A DNA stretch of 64,000 nt from the NCBI GenBank assembly GCA_003194525.1, contig NBIV01000014.1, forward strand, positions 62,001 to 126,000, given 5' to 3'. The position numbers and the translations under genes are program-made. The notes beneath the pieces were generated by a model that saw only the letters and a program-made list of their open reading frames with translations, searched no databases and was not told the DNA's origin. The stretch's first letter is position 1. Every line of letters starts with the position of its first letter. This stretch comes from Gracilariopsis chorda (taxonomy: Eukaryota > Rhodophyta > Florideophyceae > Gracilariales > Gracilariaceae). Positions 28,056 to 37,200 of this stretch are shown here, piece by piece.

Positions 28056-29954
28056 TCACGTCCTGTTTGGAATGGGGGGATGCAGTTTCCATGTACCGAC
28101 GCTTTTTGCAGCTCTTGTCTGCAGTCTGTCTGATGTTCGACTACGTGTCGAGCGCTTGTATATAGAATTGTCGAACGTGCCGGGAACTTCTTTGATCCAA
28201 TCCGCTTCATGAGGGATTATTATCATAGGGAGCTGCAGGTTCTGTGCTAATATACCGAACCAGACATCTGCCATATTCGGTTCTTGAAAGACTTGATCAA
28301 TGTCAATTCGTCCTATATCTTGAGGTCTGTACATCAAAGTTCCTGTGCCTATGATGTGCACATTCTGTGGCTCGCGTACTTGTTCAACAGCCATGAAGAC
28401 TTCGCGAGACCCGTAGTATCCCTTTCCCTTTCCCCCTTGGGATGGAGTTAGGTCCTCTTGTCTGATACGGATACCATGTACGCCAACAACGACGGGTGAG
28501 CGAAAAGTCTTCCAAAATTCTAAGAGGGAGCTAACATAGCTTCGTGGATAGATGATATCGTCGTCGGCAGTAAGATGGAAGTCTGTGTCGATCTCGTTGC
28601 ACCAGAAAAACTTGCCAATATCACCGATATCCCCCCGTGACATTTTGTCTTGACTGCGCAGCACGGTAATGTGTGGTGCCAGGAGATATGACGGCACAGA
28701 GTCATATCCATTAAGGTAAACGTTGATGTGATCCACTTGCGTGGAGAGGGAATGTATGGCTGAATGTAGTGCCGCTTCCCTCGTCCATAGTGACGCAATA
28801 GAAGCCGTAACTGTTGCTGCCTGGGCGAGAAGTTGGTGGTAGGCATGATCGCCGTCAGCAAAATACTTGGTAAGCAACGCAGGGGCGTTTCTCTCTCTAA
28901 ACTGCGCATTCATTTTGGACAGCGTGACGCCAATATGAGCGACGAAGGACTCTTGTGTACGATACATGCGATGACCGGAGGAATGAATGAGTTCCGACAA
29001 AGTTGAACCGACACCTGAGGATATTGGAGGGTTATTGATCCAGCGTTGAATACCGACTCTGGGAAATGTCCAATTCATAAAGCGCAGGAAGCTGTGTGTA
29101 CAAAGGAAATTGCCGGATTCGACCCATCCGATACGCGTTATGCCACCGCCGATGTTCCGTGGTTTGAAGTCAGTCCACACTGGGGTGGACTCACGCGACT
29201 CCTCTACATGGAGCATAAGTGTGAGCTTACGCGTGTCTTCAATACTGTTCCAAGCTTGAGAAAGTTTGTGGAAGAAGTTGGTGGCTAATCTATCGTCATC
29301 TGGAAGAAATATATAGAAACGCGAGGAGATTGGGTGCAAAAGTGTGTGCGCCATGCGGACGAGGTGCCAGTAACGACGGCGTGCATGGCGATATTTGGAG
29401 ACATAAAAAGTCCAACCACGGCTTGTTAGAAAGGTTTCTATGTTTTGGAAACGATAGCGGGCGGAGCAGGGGACAGTTGTGTTGGGGATTAGCTGCTGGA
29501 GATGTAGTGATAGGGAAGCGCTTGTATGAGAATCGAACAAATTGTCATTAACGGGGGGGAAGACGCAGGAGAGGGAGTTGTCGTCAATGACGTTAACGCC
29601 GACTCGAAGCTGGGAGCGTCGAGATTCGCGATCAATGTCCTCGAGAAGATGAAGAAGCTGGCGTGGGCGATCATAGGAATAGATGGTAATGAAGAAGTCG
29701 TAATTAGTGAGAGCTTGAGAGATGTTTTCTTTCGCGGGAATTGGTAAGACGATGTTTGTGGAATGCTGCGATGGAGCTTGTTGTGCTCCGAGACGGGTGA
29801 GCAAGTAAGCGATGGTGAGAAATTGAACGGTGATGAGCAGGTTTGACGGAGTTGGGCAGGGAAGGCAAGTCAGAGGGTGTTGCTTGGAGGGATTCTGAAG
29901 GGATCGTAGAGGAACGGGCGAGGTGCGTCGACGACGCTCCCTGAGTCCGTCCAT
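28056..29954 (-). CDS. Membrane-anchored glycosyltransferase with two GT-A-like halves
   Basis: A 632-residue single-exon protein. A basic N-terminus and one hydrophobic segment (about residues 39-56, LLITVQFLTIAYLLTRLG) suggest a type II Golgi protein. Half one (about 80-345) contains DFFITIYSYDRPRQL, NVIDDNSLSC and FLPDDDRL (DDD at 219-221). Half two (about 375-600) contains VYLNGYDSVPSYL, HITVLRSQDK, GDIGKFFW and LTADDDIIYP (DDD at 464-466); this second pattern is typical of family-2-like glycosyltransferases of surface polysaccharides. Each half keeps an acidic triplet that could bind metal and nucleotide sugar, so the enzyme may be bifunctional, as in polysaccharide polymerases. Acceptor and donor are unknown. 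Confidence 0.75.
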   Translation of the reverse strand: MDGLRERRRRTSPVPLRSLQNPSKQHPLTCLPCPTPSNLLITVQFLTIAYLLTRLGAQQAPSQHSTNIVLPIPAKENISQALTNYDFFITIYSYDRPRQLLHLLEDIDRESRRSQLRVGVNVIDDNSLSCVFPPVNDNLFDSHTSASLSLHLQQLIPNTTVPCSARYRFQNIETFLTSRGWTFYVSKYRHARRRYWHLVRMAHTLLHPISSRFYIFLPDDDRLATNFFHKLSQAWNSIEDTRKLTLMLHVEESRESTPVWTDFKPRNIGGGITRIGWVESGNFLCTHSFLRFMNWTFPRVGIQRWINNPPISSGVGSTLSELIHSSGHRMYRTQESFVAHIGVTLSKMNAQFRERNAPALLTKYFADGDHAYHQLLAQAATVTASIASLWTREAALHSAIHSLSTQVDHINVYLNGYDSVPSYLLAPHITVLRSQDKMSRGDIGDIGKFFWCNEIDTDFHLTADDDIIYPRSYVSSLLEFWKTFRSPVVVGVHGIRIRQEDLTPSQGGKGKGYYGSREVFMAVEQVREPQNVHIIGTGTLMYRPQDIGRIDIDQVFQEPNMADVWFGILAQNLQLPMIIIPHEADWIKEVPGTFDNSIYKRSTRSRTSDRLQTRAAKSVGTWKLHPPIPNRT

Positions 29955-30936
29955 CCCTGGAAGACAATGTCCGAAGCGAGGAAGATGCGGCTGATGATTG
30001 TATTGCTGTGTATTAGAGCAAGTCTAGCAGAGAGCTATATCCCCAAAAAATCTTAAAATATCGCGCCCTAGGCGATTTTGGCATCCCTACCAGCGTTCTT
30101 ATTGCCATTTCTCGTTGCCATATCCGCCTTGTGATTTCTTTTTTCATTTCAATACGAGGAAAATATAGAAATGAAAGTAGACACCGTGATTTGAAATTTT
30201 AATGGTTTTGAGGACTTCATTGACCTATCAGAGCACTGGTTCTATATCAAACAGATTTCTGGCGGGTAAAATGAGCGGGGAAACAAATCTTCGCGCCAAC
30301 GAAAAGTATTTTCTGCTACAACCCCTATCTGTTCACAACTTGAAATCTTGTAACTTCAGTGGCGGGAGCGATCGAGCAGAGGCGAGGCGATCGAACGGCG
30401 TCGTTCGAACATGTTGGCTGTGATTCTTTGTACCTCATACAGGGCGCTTGGTTGAGTGCTGAATTGATTGGCTAGCGTTTCTTGTATTGCAAATGGCTCG
30501 TACTCGTAGTCAAGCATATCGCACTCGACTGGTAGACTTGCACATTATTTGGGATGCTAAATTGAATGTTATTTTCAAAACAAGTGTCTATAACATAGAG
30601 CACTGGTAGACTTGCTCTTAGTGATGCGCTGCGATAAATATTTGCGTTGCAAACGAATGGTTGCGCAGCGCGCGCAGCGTATCCAACTGAACGCACGACG
30701 CATCGCATTGGCTGCGCGCAGATTTGTGTAGCGAATAAACGGCCTCACTTGCACGTGACAAATTTCACACAGTAATGCTGATTGCTCTTCTTGTCGGTTG
30801 CGTCTCGCACAAGTCGACGACGAGCTCAACATCATTCGTCACGTTCTTGCTCCTTCCTCCAGCTCAGCATCTTCACCTCCCTTCCCGTACTTCTTCTCCG
30901 TCGCATTCTCCTCGCCCTTCCGAATCAAATCTCTCC
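29955..30936. other. Divergent intergenic region with plus-strand pyrimidine leader
   Basis: Separates the glycosyltransferase from the dehydrogenase. ACTGGTAGACTTGC occurs twice (about 30528 and 30604). The last 100 bp before the dehydrogenase ATG at 30937 are strongly pyrimidine-rich. No separate gene seen. Confidence 0.5.
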
Positions 30937-32097
30937 ATGGATTCCCCTGCTTTTGTCTCATCCTTTATTCCGTCCTCAGTGACCTCGCGCGCCTTCACGA
31001 ATGGCCACACAAGCGTTTCCAACCGCCGCAGCGCCCCGAAACAGGCCAATCGTATAGCCATTCGTGCGTCTGCGACCAAATCCCAAGTTGGGATCGGTGT
31101 CATTGGCTGTGGACGTATTGGGCAAGTTCACGCTCGCACAATCTCTCAGTTGAATTCCGCCTCACTAATTGCCGTCGCTGACCCGTTCGAGAAGTTCGGC
31201 CGCATGGTCGCCAAGGATTTCGCCACCCAATGGACCCCGAAATGGGAAGATTTGTTGACCAATGACGATGTGCAGGGCATTGTCATCGGCTCCCCAACTC
31301 CTTTCCATGCTGAACAGATCATTAAGAGCGCCGAAGCTGGAAAGGATATCTTCTGTGAGAAACCCATTTCAAATGATCTGGCTGTTATTGACAAATGCTT
31401 GGATGCGGTTGCCGCGAATGGTGTCAGACTGCTTGTAGGCTTCCAAAGAAGATTTGATTCCAATTTTGCTAGCGTGCGTGAGCAAGTTGCAAGCGGTGCC
31501 ATTGGCCAAGTCAGAATGTTTCACATCACCTCCCGGGACCCTGCACCGCCACCTGCCGAGTATCTCGCCCAGTCTGGTGGCATCTTTTTGGACATGACCT
31601 CGCATGATTGGGACATGGCTAGGTTCATCACAGGAGCGGAGATTGAGTCGGTTTATGTTACGGGTGCTGCCTTTGAGGACGCTGCTAAGCAGGCTGATGA
31701 CATTGATACAGCTATTACCGTCCTGAAGATGTCGGACGGTAGTTTTGGAACTATCGACAACTCGCGAAGATGTTCGTATGGTTACGATCAGCGTATCGAG
31801 GTCTTTGGTAGCACGGGTACGATTAACAGCAACAACAGGGCGCCCAACACCGTCGTCACAAGTAATGAAATGGGTATATCAGCTGGCTTGCCATACTCCT
31901 TCTTTATGGACAGATATGCAGAGGCGTATTCCGGCGCAATGACCACCTTTGTTAACATGATCAGCAATGGTACCCCACCACCGTGTACCGGCCTTGATGG
32001 ACGCGCTTCAATCGTTGCTGCAATGGCTGCTGCTAAGTCCCATAAAGAGGGTCGCGCTGTTCGCCTTGAAGAGTGTGACCTTGTTCGGGTCCACTAG
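30937..32097 (+). CDS. Gfo/Idh/MocA dehydrogenase, inositol 2-dehydrogenase-like
   Basis: The ATG at 30937 (MDSPAFVSSFIPSSV) is preferred over one at 30775 because it follows a pyrimidine-rich leader and gives a typical rhodophyte-like transit peptide with Ala-Phe-Val near the start; the product has 386 residues. The NAD(P)-binding fold begins at about residue 50 with VGIGVIGCGRIGQVHARTI. Further family marks are CEKPISNDLAVIDKC (Glu-Lys-Pro), GGIFLDMTSHDWDMARF with the catalytic Asp and His, and the C-terminal FMDRYAEAYSGAM. The closest pattern is bacterial myo-inositol 2-dehydrogenase (IolG). The substrate is probably a polyol or sugar but is not proven by sequence. A plastid location is inferred from the N-terminus only. 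Confidence 0.82.
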   Translation: MDSPAFVSSFIPSSVTSRAFTNGHTSVSNRRSAPKQANRIAIRASATKSQVGIGVIGCGRIGQVHARTISQLNSASLIAVADPFEKFGRMVAKDFATQWTPKWEDLLTNDDVQGIVIGSPTPFHAEQIIKSAEAGKDIFCEKPISNDLAVIDKCLDAVAANGVRLLVGFQRRFDSNFASVREQVASGAIGQVRMFHITSRDPAPPPAEYLAQSGGIFLDMTSHDWDMARFITGAEIESVYVTGAAFEDAAKQADDIDTAITVLKMSDGSFGTIDNSRRCSYGYDQRIEVFGSTGTINSNNRAPNTVVTSNEMGISAGLPYSFFMDRYAEAYSGAMTTFVNMISNGTPPPCTGLDGRASIVAAMAAAKSHKEGRAVRLEECDLVRVH

Positions 32098-32812
32098 CCA
32101 TGCTTACAGGCAAATATCTTTTTCACTTTTGACAAAGCTGTTAATAGTCCCGGAAAGGTTACTTTTGCGTTTCTCGCGTAGTTTATTCTAGTAAGTACGC
32201 ATCGGGGCCGAAGACCAGCAGTTATCAAGGTTCCTGGGTTTCGTGTTTGCTCGGACTACACCCTGAAGCCTTTGAGAGACGGACTTCGGGGTACCTAGGA
32301 ATTTCGCTGTATCATGAAAAAAGGTCGTAGCTGTGTTGGCACAAGGGCAGAAAACATAGAATACCGGCATAGATTAGTGAGCGCGTTGAACCAGAGCATT
32401 AAAGCCACAAAGTTGCTATCTCCAGTTCTGAACTCCTCGCGAACCAAGATATCATCGATGAATGCATTCCGTTCGACTACAGAGTTCGCATACGGAAGTT
32501 CCCAAAAAGTTAAAACTTGTAATCAAACACCAAGGGTAGCTTGGGCACGTGCGTGGGTGCCCAGCTGAGGGGCAAAATTTCGCGGTGATCAGTCAAAGAG
32601 GCAGACAGATCTCGTGTTCTGTAACAAAGCAAAATTTGAGTCCCTGGACGATTTTACGTGTTCGCAGTTCAGTACAGGGTCGTATCACACCAACATCTCA
32701 GGCTTGCTACGGCAACTTATCCCGTCGGTTTCCCATTCTACTTTCACTTCTTGGAGGGAGTGAAGAAGTCCACATCGTTTTCTTATCTGCCCCGTACTTG
32801 TAGAAAGCGATC
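32098..32812. other. Intergenic, no gene seen
   Basis: About 715 bp between two genes on the same strand. No motif-bearing frame; presumably the 3' UTR of the dehydrogenase and the promoter of trpB. Confidence 0.5.
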
Positions 32813-34201
32813 ATGATGGATCGTCTTGCCTTTGCGACTAGTTCTTTTCTTGGGCATCTCTCAGTCCGACCAAGCAAGAATGTTTCGCATAGAAAGCCAC
32901 CCGCTACTCGTCCAGTGGTTGCAAGTCCGCGAATGGTAGCTGTGGATCCAAGCACTCTCATTGACTCCGAATTTGACCCGAACGTCCCAAGTGAACGCGG
33001 TAGGTTCGGGCGATTTGGTGGACAGTATGTCCCAGAGACTTTGATGGTTTGCTTGGAAGAGCTTTATGAGAACTATCTCAAAATCAAGGACGATCCGATT
33101 TTCCAGGAGGAACTAAATGGACTTTTAACTGATTATGTTGGTCGGCCTACTCCTCTCTACTATGCGGAGCGATTGTCTGCGCGCTATGCGCGGGCTGACG
33201 GAAGTGGGCCTCAGATCTATTTAAAACGAGAGGATCTCAATCATACCGGTGCTCACAAGATTAACAATTCCCTTGCTCAAGTTCTCCTGGCACGACGTCT
33301 CGGAAAGACTCGCATTATTGCCGAGACTGGAGCAGGGCAGCACGGAGTTGCTACCGCTACGGTTTGTGCTCGTTTTGGAATGAAATGTATTGTATACATG
33401 GGTGCGAAGGACATGGAGCGTCAAGCGCTTAACGTCTTCCGTATGCGACTTCTTGGCGCTGAAGTCCGCCCGGTTACATCTGGTTCTGGTACTTTGACTA
33501 ACGCTCTTTCAGAAGCAATTCGTGATTGGGTGACATACCCTATCGAAACACACTACATCGTTGGAAGCGTTGCAGGGCCGCATCCTTATCCTATGATGGT
33601 TCGTGATTTCCAGGCCTGTATCGGCAAGGAAGTAAGAGAACAATCAATGGCCAAGTGGGGGGGTAAACCGGATATCCTGCTGGCATGTGTAGGCGGTGGC
33701 TCAAACGCAATGGGTCTTTTCAGTGATTTCAGGAATGACACAGACGTCCGCCTCATTGGCGTAGAGGCTGCCGGAAAAGGACTGGAAACAGAAGAACATG
33801 CAGCTACGCTTACAAAGGGTACTTTAGGAGTCCTACACGGTGCGATGAGTTATCAGCTACAAGACAAGCACGGTATGCCTTCGGAGGCTCATTCCATTTC
33901 GGCAGGCCTGGACTATCCTGGCGTGGGTCCCGAACACAGCTATATGCGTGACACTAAGCGAGCAGAATACGTCAGCGTTACAGACGATGAAGCTCTGGAT
34001 GCTTTCAAGCTACTGAGTCGTATTGAGGGTATCATACCGGCGCTAGAAACTTCCCATGCTATTGCTTACCTCGACAAACTCTGTGCGTCACTTGAAGGTT
34101 CACCGAAGATAGTCATCAACTGCTCTGGGCGTGGTGACAAAGACGTGACGGCTGTCGTTGAGTATCTTAAAAAGAGGGGAGACGATGACATCGAATTTTA
34201 G
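32813..34201 (+). CDS. trpB: Tryptophan synthase beta chain, plastid-targeted
   Basis: A 462-residue single-exon protein. The first 55-60 residues form a Ser/Arg-rich transit peptide ([18 protein letters not shown]), and the mature enzyme starts around [19 protein letters not shown] binding is by the Lys in [18 protein letters not shown]. Other TrpB signatures are [15 protein letters not shown], the phosphate-binding GGGSNAMG, the serine-handling GVGPEHSYM, and the terminal [10 protein letters not shown]. The enzyme condenses indole with serine in the last step of tryptophan synthesis. No alpha subunit is in the window. All key residues are present. Confidence 0.96.
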   Translation: MMDRLAFATSSFLGHLSVRPSKNVSHRKPPATRPVVASPRMVAVDPSTLIDSEFDPNVPSERGRFGRFGGQYVPETLMVCLEELYENYLKIKDDPIFQEELNGLLTDYVGRPTPLYYAERLSARYARADGSGPQIYLKREDLNHTGAHKINNSLAQVLLARRLGKTRIIAETGAGQHGVATATVCARFGMKCIVYMGAKDMERQALNVFRMRLLGAEVRPVTSGSGTLTNALSEAIRDWVTYPIETHYIVGSVAGPHPYPMMVRDFQACIGKEVREQSMAKWGGKPDILLACVGGGSNAMGLFSDFRNDTDVRLIGVEAAGKGLETEEHAATLTKGTLGVLHGAMSYQLQDKHGMPSEAHSISAGLDYPGVGPEHSYMRDTKRAEYVSVTDDEALDAFKLLSRIEGIIPALETSHAIAYLDKLCASLEGSPKIVINCSGRGDKDVTAVVEYLKKRGDDDIEF

Positions 34202-34364
34202 CAAGTCGCACAGTTCTCACTGATGAGCAGCGAATAAACGGAGTCTGATCTGCGAACAGCCCCGTTTTGAGGGGCAAGTTATATGGGAGCAACGTTTTTG
34301 TTAAGTTTATGCACACAACCCTCACGCTGAAATCCAGAAGCGAATTAGACCGTGTTAAGTCTGC

Positions 34365-35210
34365 CTAATAAATGTCGTTTGGATCCTGAGCCATAAACAA
34401 TAAGCATGACATCCACAGCCCAAACACAACCGATGCATTCACAAAGGCATCAGGTGGAGACCACACAGGTAATGGAAGGTATATCATATAGAGCTGCGCA
34501 AGTCCGAAAAAGACGGCAGCCACTGCGAGATTGATAAGGACCGTCTTCAAAACAATTATGTGTTTAACCGGGCGAACCTCACCGTACGCACCGTAATCAT
34601 CCCGGACGGGTTCAGGTAGGCCACGGTTATAAAGGAAGCCAGCTGCTGCAATGAAGGCCATAGCCATGCAAGATCCGGCGAGAGTGGGTGTGATAAAACC
34701 GAGAATAAAAAAGATGCCCATGATGATACCTGTGCGCTTGAAGTACGGGAAATCAGGGAGTTTGAAAATGCCTTGCGCCCATGGTGGCATCACAAATCTT
34801 TTCTTCGGTTGCAGTTTTCTCTCGTACGGAGACTCCTTAATCTTTGGCATCAGAGACCCAGACATGCGTTTTTGAAGCTTATCCTCAAATATCTGATCCT
34901 TGTATACGTCAAGCATCATTAGTTTCTTAGGGTCATCAGCATACTTTATGGACAGCCTTTTCACAGCGGATTCGACCTCGTCGTAGGTAGCGTCTTCTCC
35001 AACACCTAAGGCTCGATACGGATTGCCGCCTGACTTTCCTTTCTTTGGGGCGCTCTTCTTCTTGCTTCCGAAACCAAACAGCATTGTTACTCTCCGACTA
35101 CATGATCTAGCTATCCGTGGGGAAGACACGCTTGACGTAATTCGACACCCTTTGAACATGGAATGGCTTGCCGAAAGTCCGGACGCGGCCGGAACTTGGA
35201 CGAAAGCCAT
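34365..35210 (-). CDS. CPP1-like plastid membrane protein (DUF3353)
   Basis: A 281-residue protein. The N-terminal 40 residues (MAFVQVPAASGLSASHSMFK) resemble a red algal plastid transit peptide. A J-domain-like helical segment follows (about 65-105, NPYRALGVGEDATYDEVESA) without the HPD tripeptide. Then a linker and four membrane helices (about 160-180, 183-200, 215-240, 250-275). This is the architecture of cyanobacterial and plant CPP1 (chaperone-like protein of POR1), which stabilises protochlorophyllide oxidoreductase at plastid membranes. The role here is inferred from family architecture. It converges with trpB (about 160 bp between stops) and diverges from RRP9. Confidence 0.85.
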   Translation of the reverse strand: MAFVQVPAASGLSASHSMFKGCRITSSVSSPRIARSCSRRVTMLFGFGSKKKSAPKKGKSGGNPYRALGVGEDATYDEVESAVKRLSIKYADDPKKLMMLDVYKDQIFEDKLQKRMSGSLMPKIKESPYERKLQPKKRFVMPPWAQGIFKLPDFPYFKRTGIIMGIFFILGFITPTLAGSCMAMAFIAAAGFLYNRGLPEPVRDDYGAYGEVRPVKHIIVLKTVLINLAVAAVFFGLAQLYMIYLPLPVWSPPDAFVNASVVFGLWMSCLLFMAQDPNDIY

Positions 35211-35687
35211 TGAGCGGAGCGTAGAATTGTGACCTCAGATCAACAAGGATCACAAACGTGAGAGCCAGTGAAGGAGATATGTTATGCCGCTCCAGCGAAT
35301 GTGACACCAGGGTTTCCACTGGTTTACACAGGACTTTCTAAATGTCGTCAAACTCAAGCAGGGAGGCTGGTTTTCTGAGGGTAGTTGGGCAGATTGGGTA
35401 TAGTATACCAAGCGAACCCGAACACGCTTGGGCGAACCGTCGTATCCCGAGATGGGTTAACCATTCTGAAACGCGCCTTGGGCCGCGAGATCTTCGTGTC
35501 TTCTAAATTGAAATAAGTTCATTAATTCAAATTAATATATACAACACTGCCGGCGGTGTCTACTAGCTAGCTTCATTGATCCACATCACGACGGCATCAT
35601 ACCCCACGCGCAGAGTGTGAGCTTTGTCACGCACCAGTGCTTTTTGTCAAATATCTTAACCGCTTCACGTCCTAAGCAAAGGAGAGA
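35211..35687. other. Divergent intergenic region (CPP1-like / RRP9)
   Basis: About 480 bp that must hold two promoters. An AT-rich patch (aattcaaattaatatata, about 35521-35542) is the most TATA-like sequence. No gene seen. Confidence 0.5.
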
Positions 35688-37067
35688 ATGGCAACGAGAA
35701 AGAGAACCAGGCCAAGTTCAAGACAGAAGGTTCAGCAACCGTCCGCTAAACGGAAGCCCGTACCGGATGAAGAAATCTTGTCGGATGAGGTTGACAGTGA
35801 GCCAGAGGTGGAACAAGATGAGGATTCATCCACTGAAGAATCCGACCATGAGAATGAAACAGCGGAAGAGAGAAGGCTTCGTTTAGCTCGTGCGTATCTT
35901 CGTCATGTGGGTATCTCAGAGGACGCTGCCGCGTCGGACGACGAAGACAATTCTGATGAGGAAGATGTGGGGGCAGGCAACCAATTGTTGAGGGAACAAG
36001 CATTGAAAGCGCAATCCAAATCATTTACGCATATAGCAGACAAGCTCTCCACCGTTCTTGATAAAGTGACTATCAACAAATGCAAAGGGCACGTTCTTTC
36101 GCCAACATGCATAGCCCTATCCACATACGAAGATGCCACTGCTGTGTCAGGCGGAAAAGATGCCAGATTGATTGTCTGGGACGTTGAAACAGGAAAGCGC
36201 CGACACGTCTTTAAACCAGAAGTGGGCGTGGCAAGTAAGAAGAATCCAGTCACGGCAAATGGGCATATCGGCAATATTCTATCTGTGGCTATTACAGATG
36301 ATGCGAACACGGCCGTGTCTGGAGGTAAAGATGGGCTTATCCGCGTGTGGGACATTCGTGCTGGGAAGCTAACTGATACTCTTCGTGGTCACAGAGGCGC
36401 TGTGACGGGACTCGCTTTTCGATCAGGATCGCGGCAACTCTTCTCAGCTTCAGAAGACCGAACAGTGAAAATATGGGACATAAATGATATGGCCTATGTC
36501 GAAACCTTGTTCGGGCACGGAGGAGACGTTAACGCTGTTTCGTCTATGTCGATGGAGCGTGCCTTGTCGTGCGGAAGAGATGGTACGCTTCGACTGTACA
36601 AGATAGTAGAAGAGTCACAATTGGTATTTCGAAACACGAGCACCATTTCCCTTGATTCCATTGCTATGTTAAGTGAACACCGCTTCGTCTCCGGTGGCGA
36701 TGACGGTACCGTCTGCTTATGGCAAATGAATAAGAAGAAGCCACTGTCCACCATCAGCAACGCGCATGGTTCCGGGTTGGGATGTGATACTTGGATCTCT
36801 GCCATGGCAGCCTTTCGAAGTACTGATTTGGTTGTATCTGGTGCCGGGGATGGCATGCTTCGCTTTTGGAAATGCGAAGATGTCCCCAAACTGAAATCAG
36901 TTGGTAGCTTGAACGTCGGTCCCGGATTTGTGAATGGAATTGCAGTCGGCCATCATCATCGAATAATAGCGACAGCCATCGGCACAGAACACAGGTTAGG
37001 TAGATGGGCTTCGGTAAAGAAGGCGAAGAATTCTGTGCAGTTTATCTCCTTACCACACATAGAATGA
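35688..37067 (+). CDS. RRP9: U3 snoRNP protein RRP9 / U3-55K (WD40)
   Basis: A 459-residue protein. The N-terminus is basic then acidic (residues 1-90). A helical segment RLRLARAYLRHVGISEDAA (about residues 65-83) is a hallmark of RRP9. WD40 repeats fill about 140-455: repeat ends read LIVWDVETGK, IRVWDIRAGK, VKIWDINDM, LRLYKIVEE, VCLWQMNKK, LRFWKCED and LGRWASVKK, giving a seven-bladed propeller. RRP9 binds the U3 snoRNA B/C motif and is needed for 18S rRNA processing in the nucleolus. No introns. Confidence 0.92.
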   Translation: MATRKRTRPSSRQKVQQPSAKRKPVPDEEILSDEVDSEPEVEQDEDSSTEESDHENETAEERRLRLARAYLRHVGISEDAAASDDEDNSDEEDVGAGNQLLREQALKAQSKSFTHIADKLSTVLDKVTINKCKGHVLSPTCIALSTYEDATAVSGGKDARLIVWDVETGKRRHVFKPEVGVASKKNPVTANGHIGNILSVAITDDANTAVSGGKDGLIRVWDIRAGKLTDTLRGHRGAVTGLAFRSGSRQLFSASEDRTVKIWDINDMAYVETLFGHGGDVNAVSSMSMERALSCGRDGTLRLYKIVEESQLVFRNTSTISLDSIAMLSEHRFVSGGDDGTVCLWQMNKKKPLSTISNAHGSGLGCDTWISAMAAFRSTDLVVSGAGDGMLRFWKCEDVPKLKSVGSLNVGPGFVNGIAVGHHHRIIATAIGTEHRLGRWASVKKAKNSVQFISLPHIE

Positions 37068-37200
37068 TGTCAATTTAAACGTCTAAGGCATTCTGTCAAC
37101 TTTTAAGTACAAGCTATACATCGGAAAGACATCTTGCCCATGATTTCTCTCGTTTGCAAATCGTTAGCTGTCCAAGGACTATGGCTAGATCAAACAAAAC

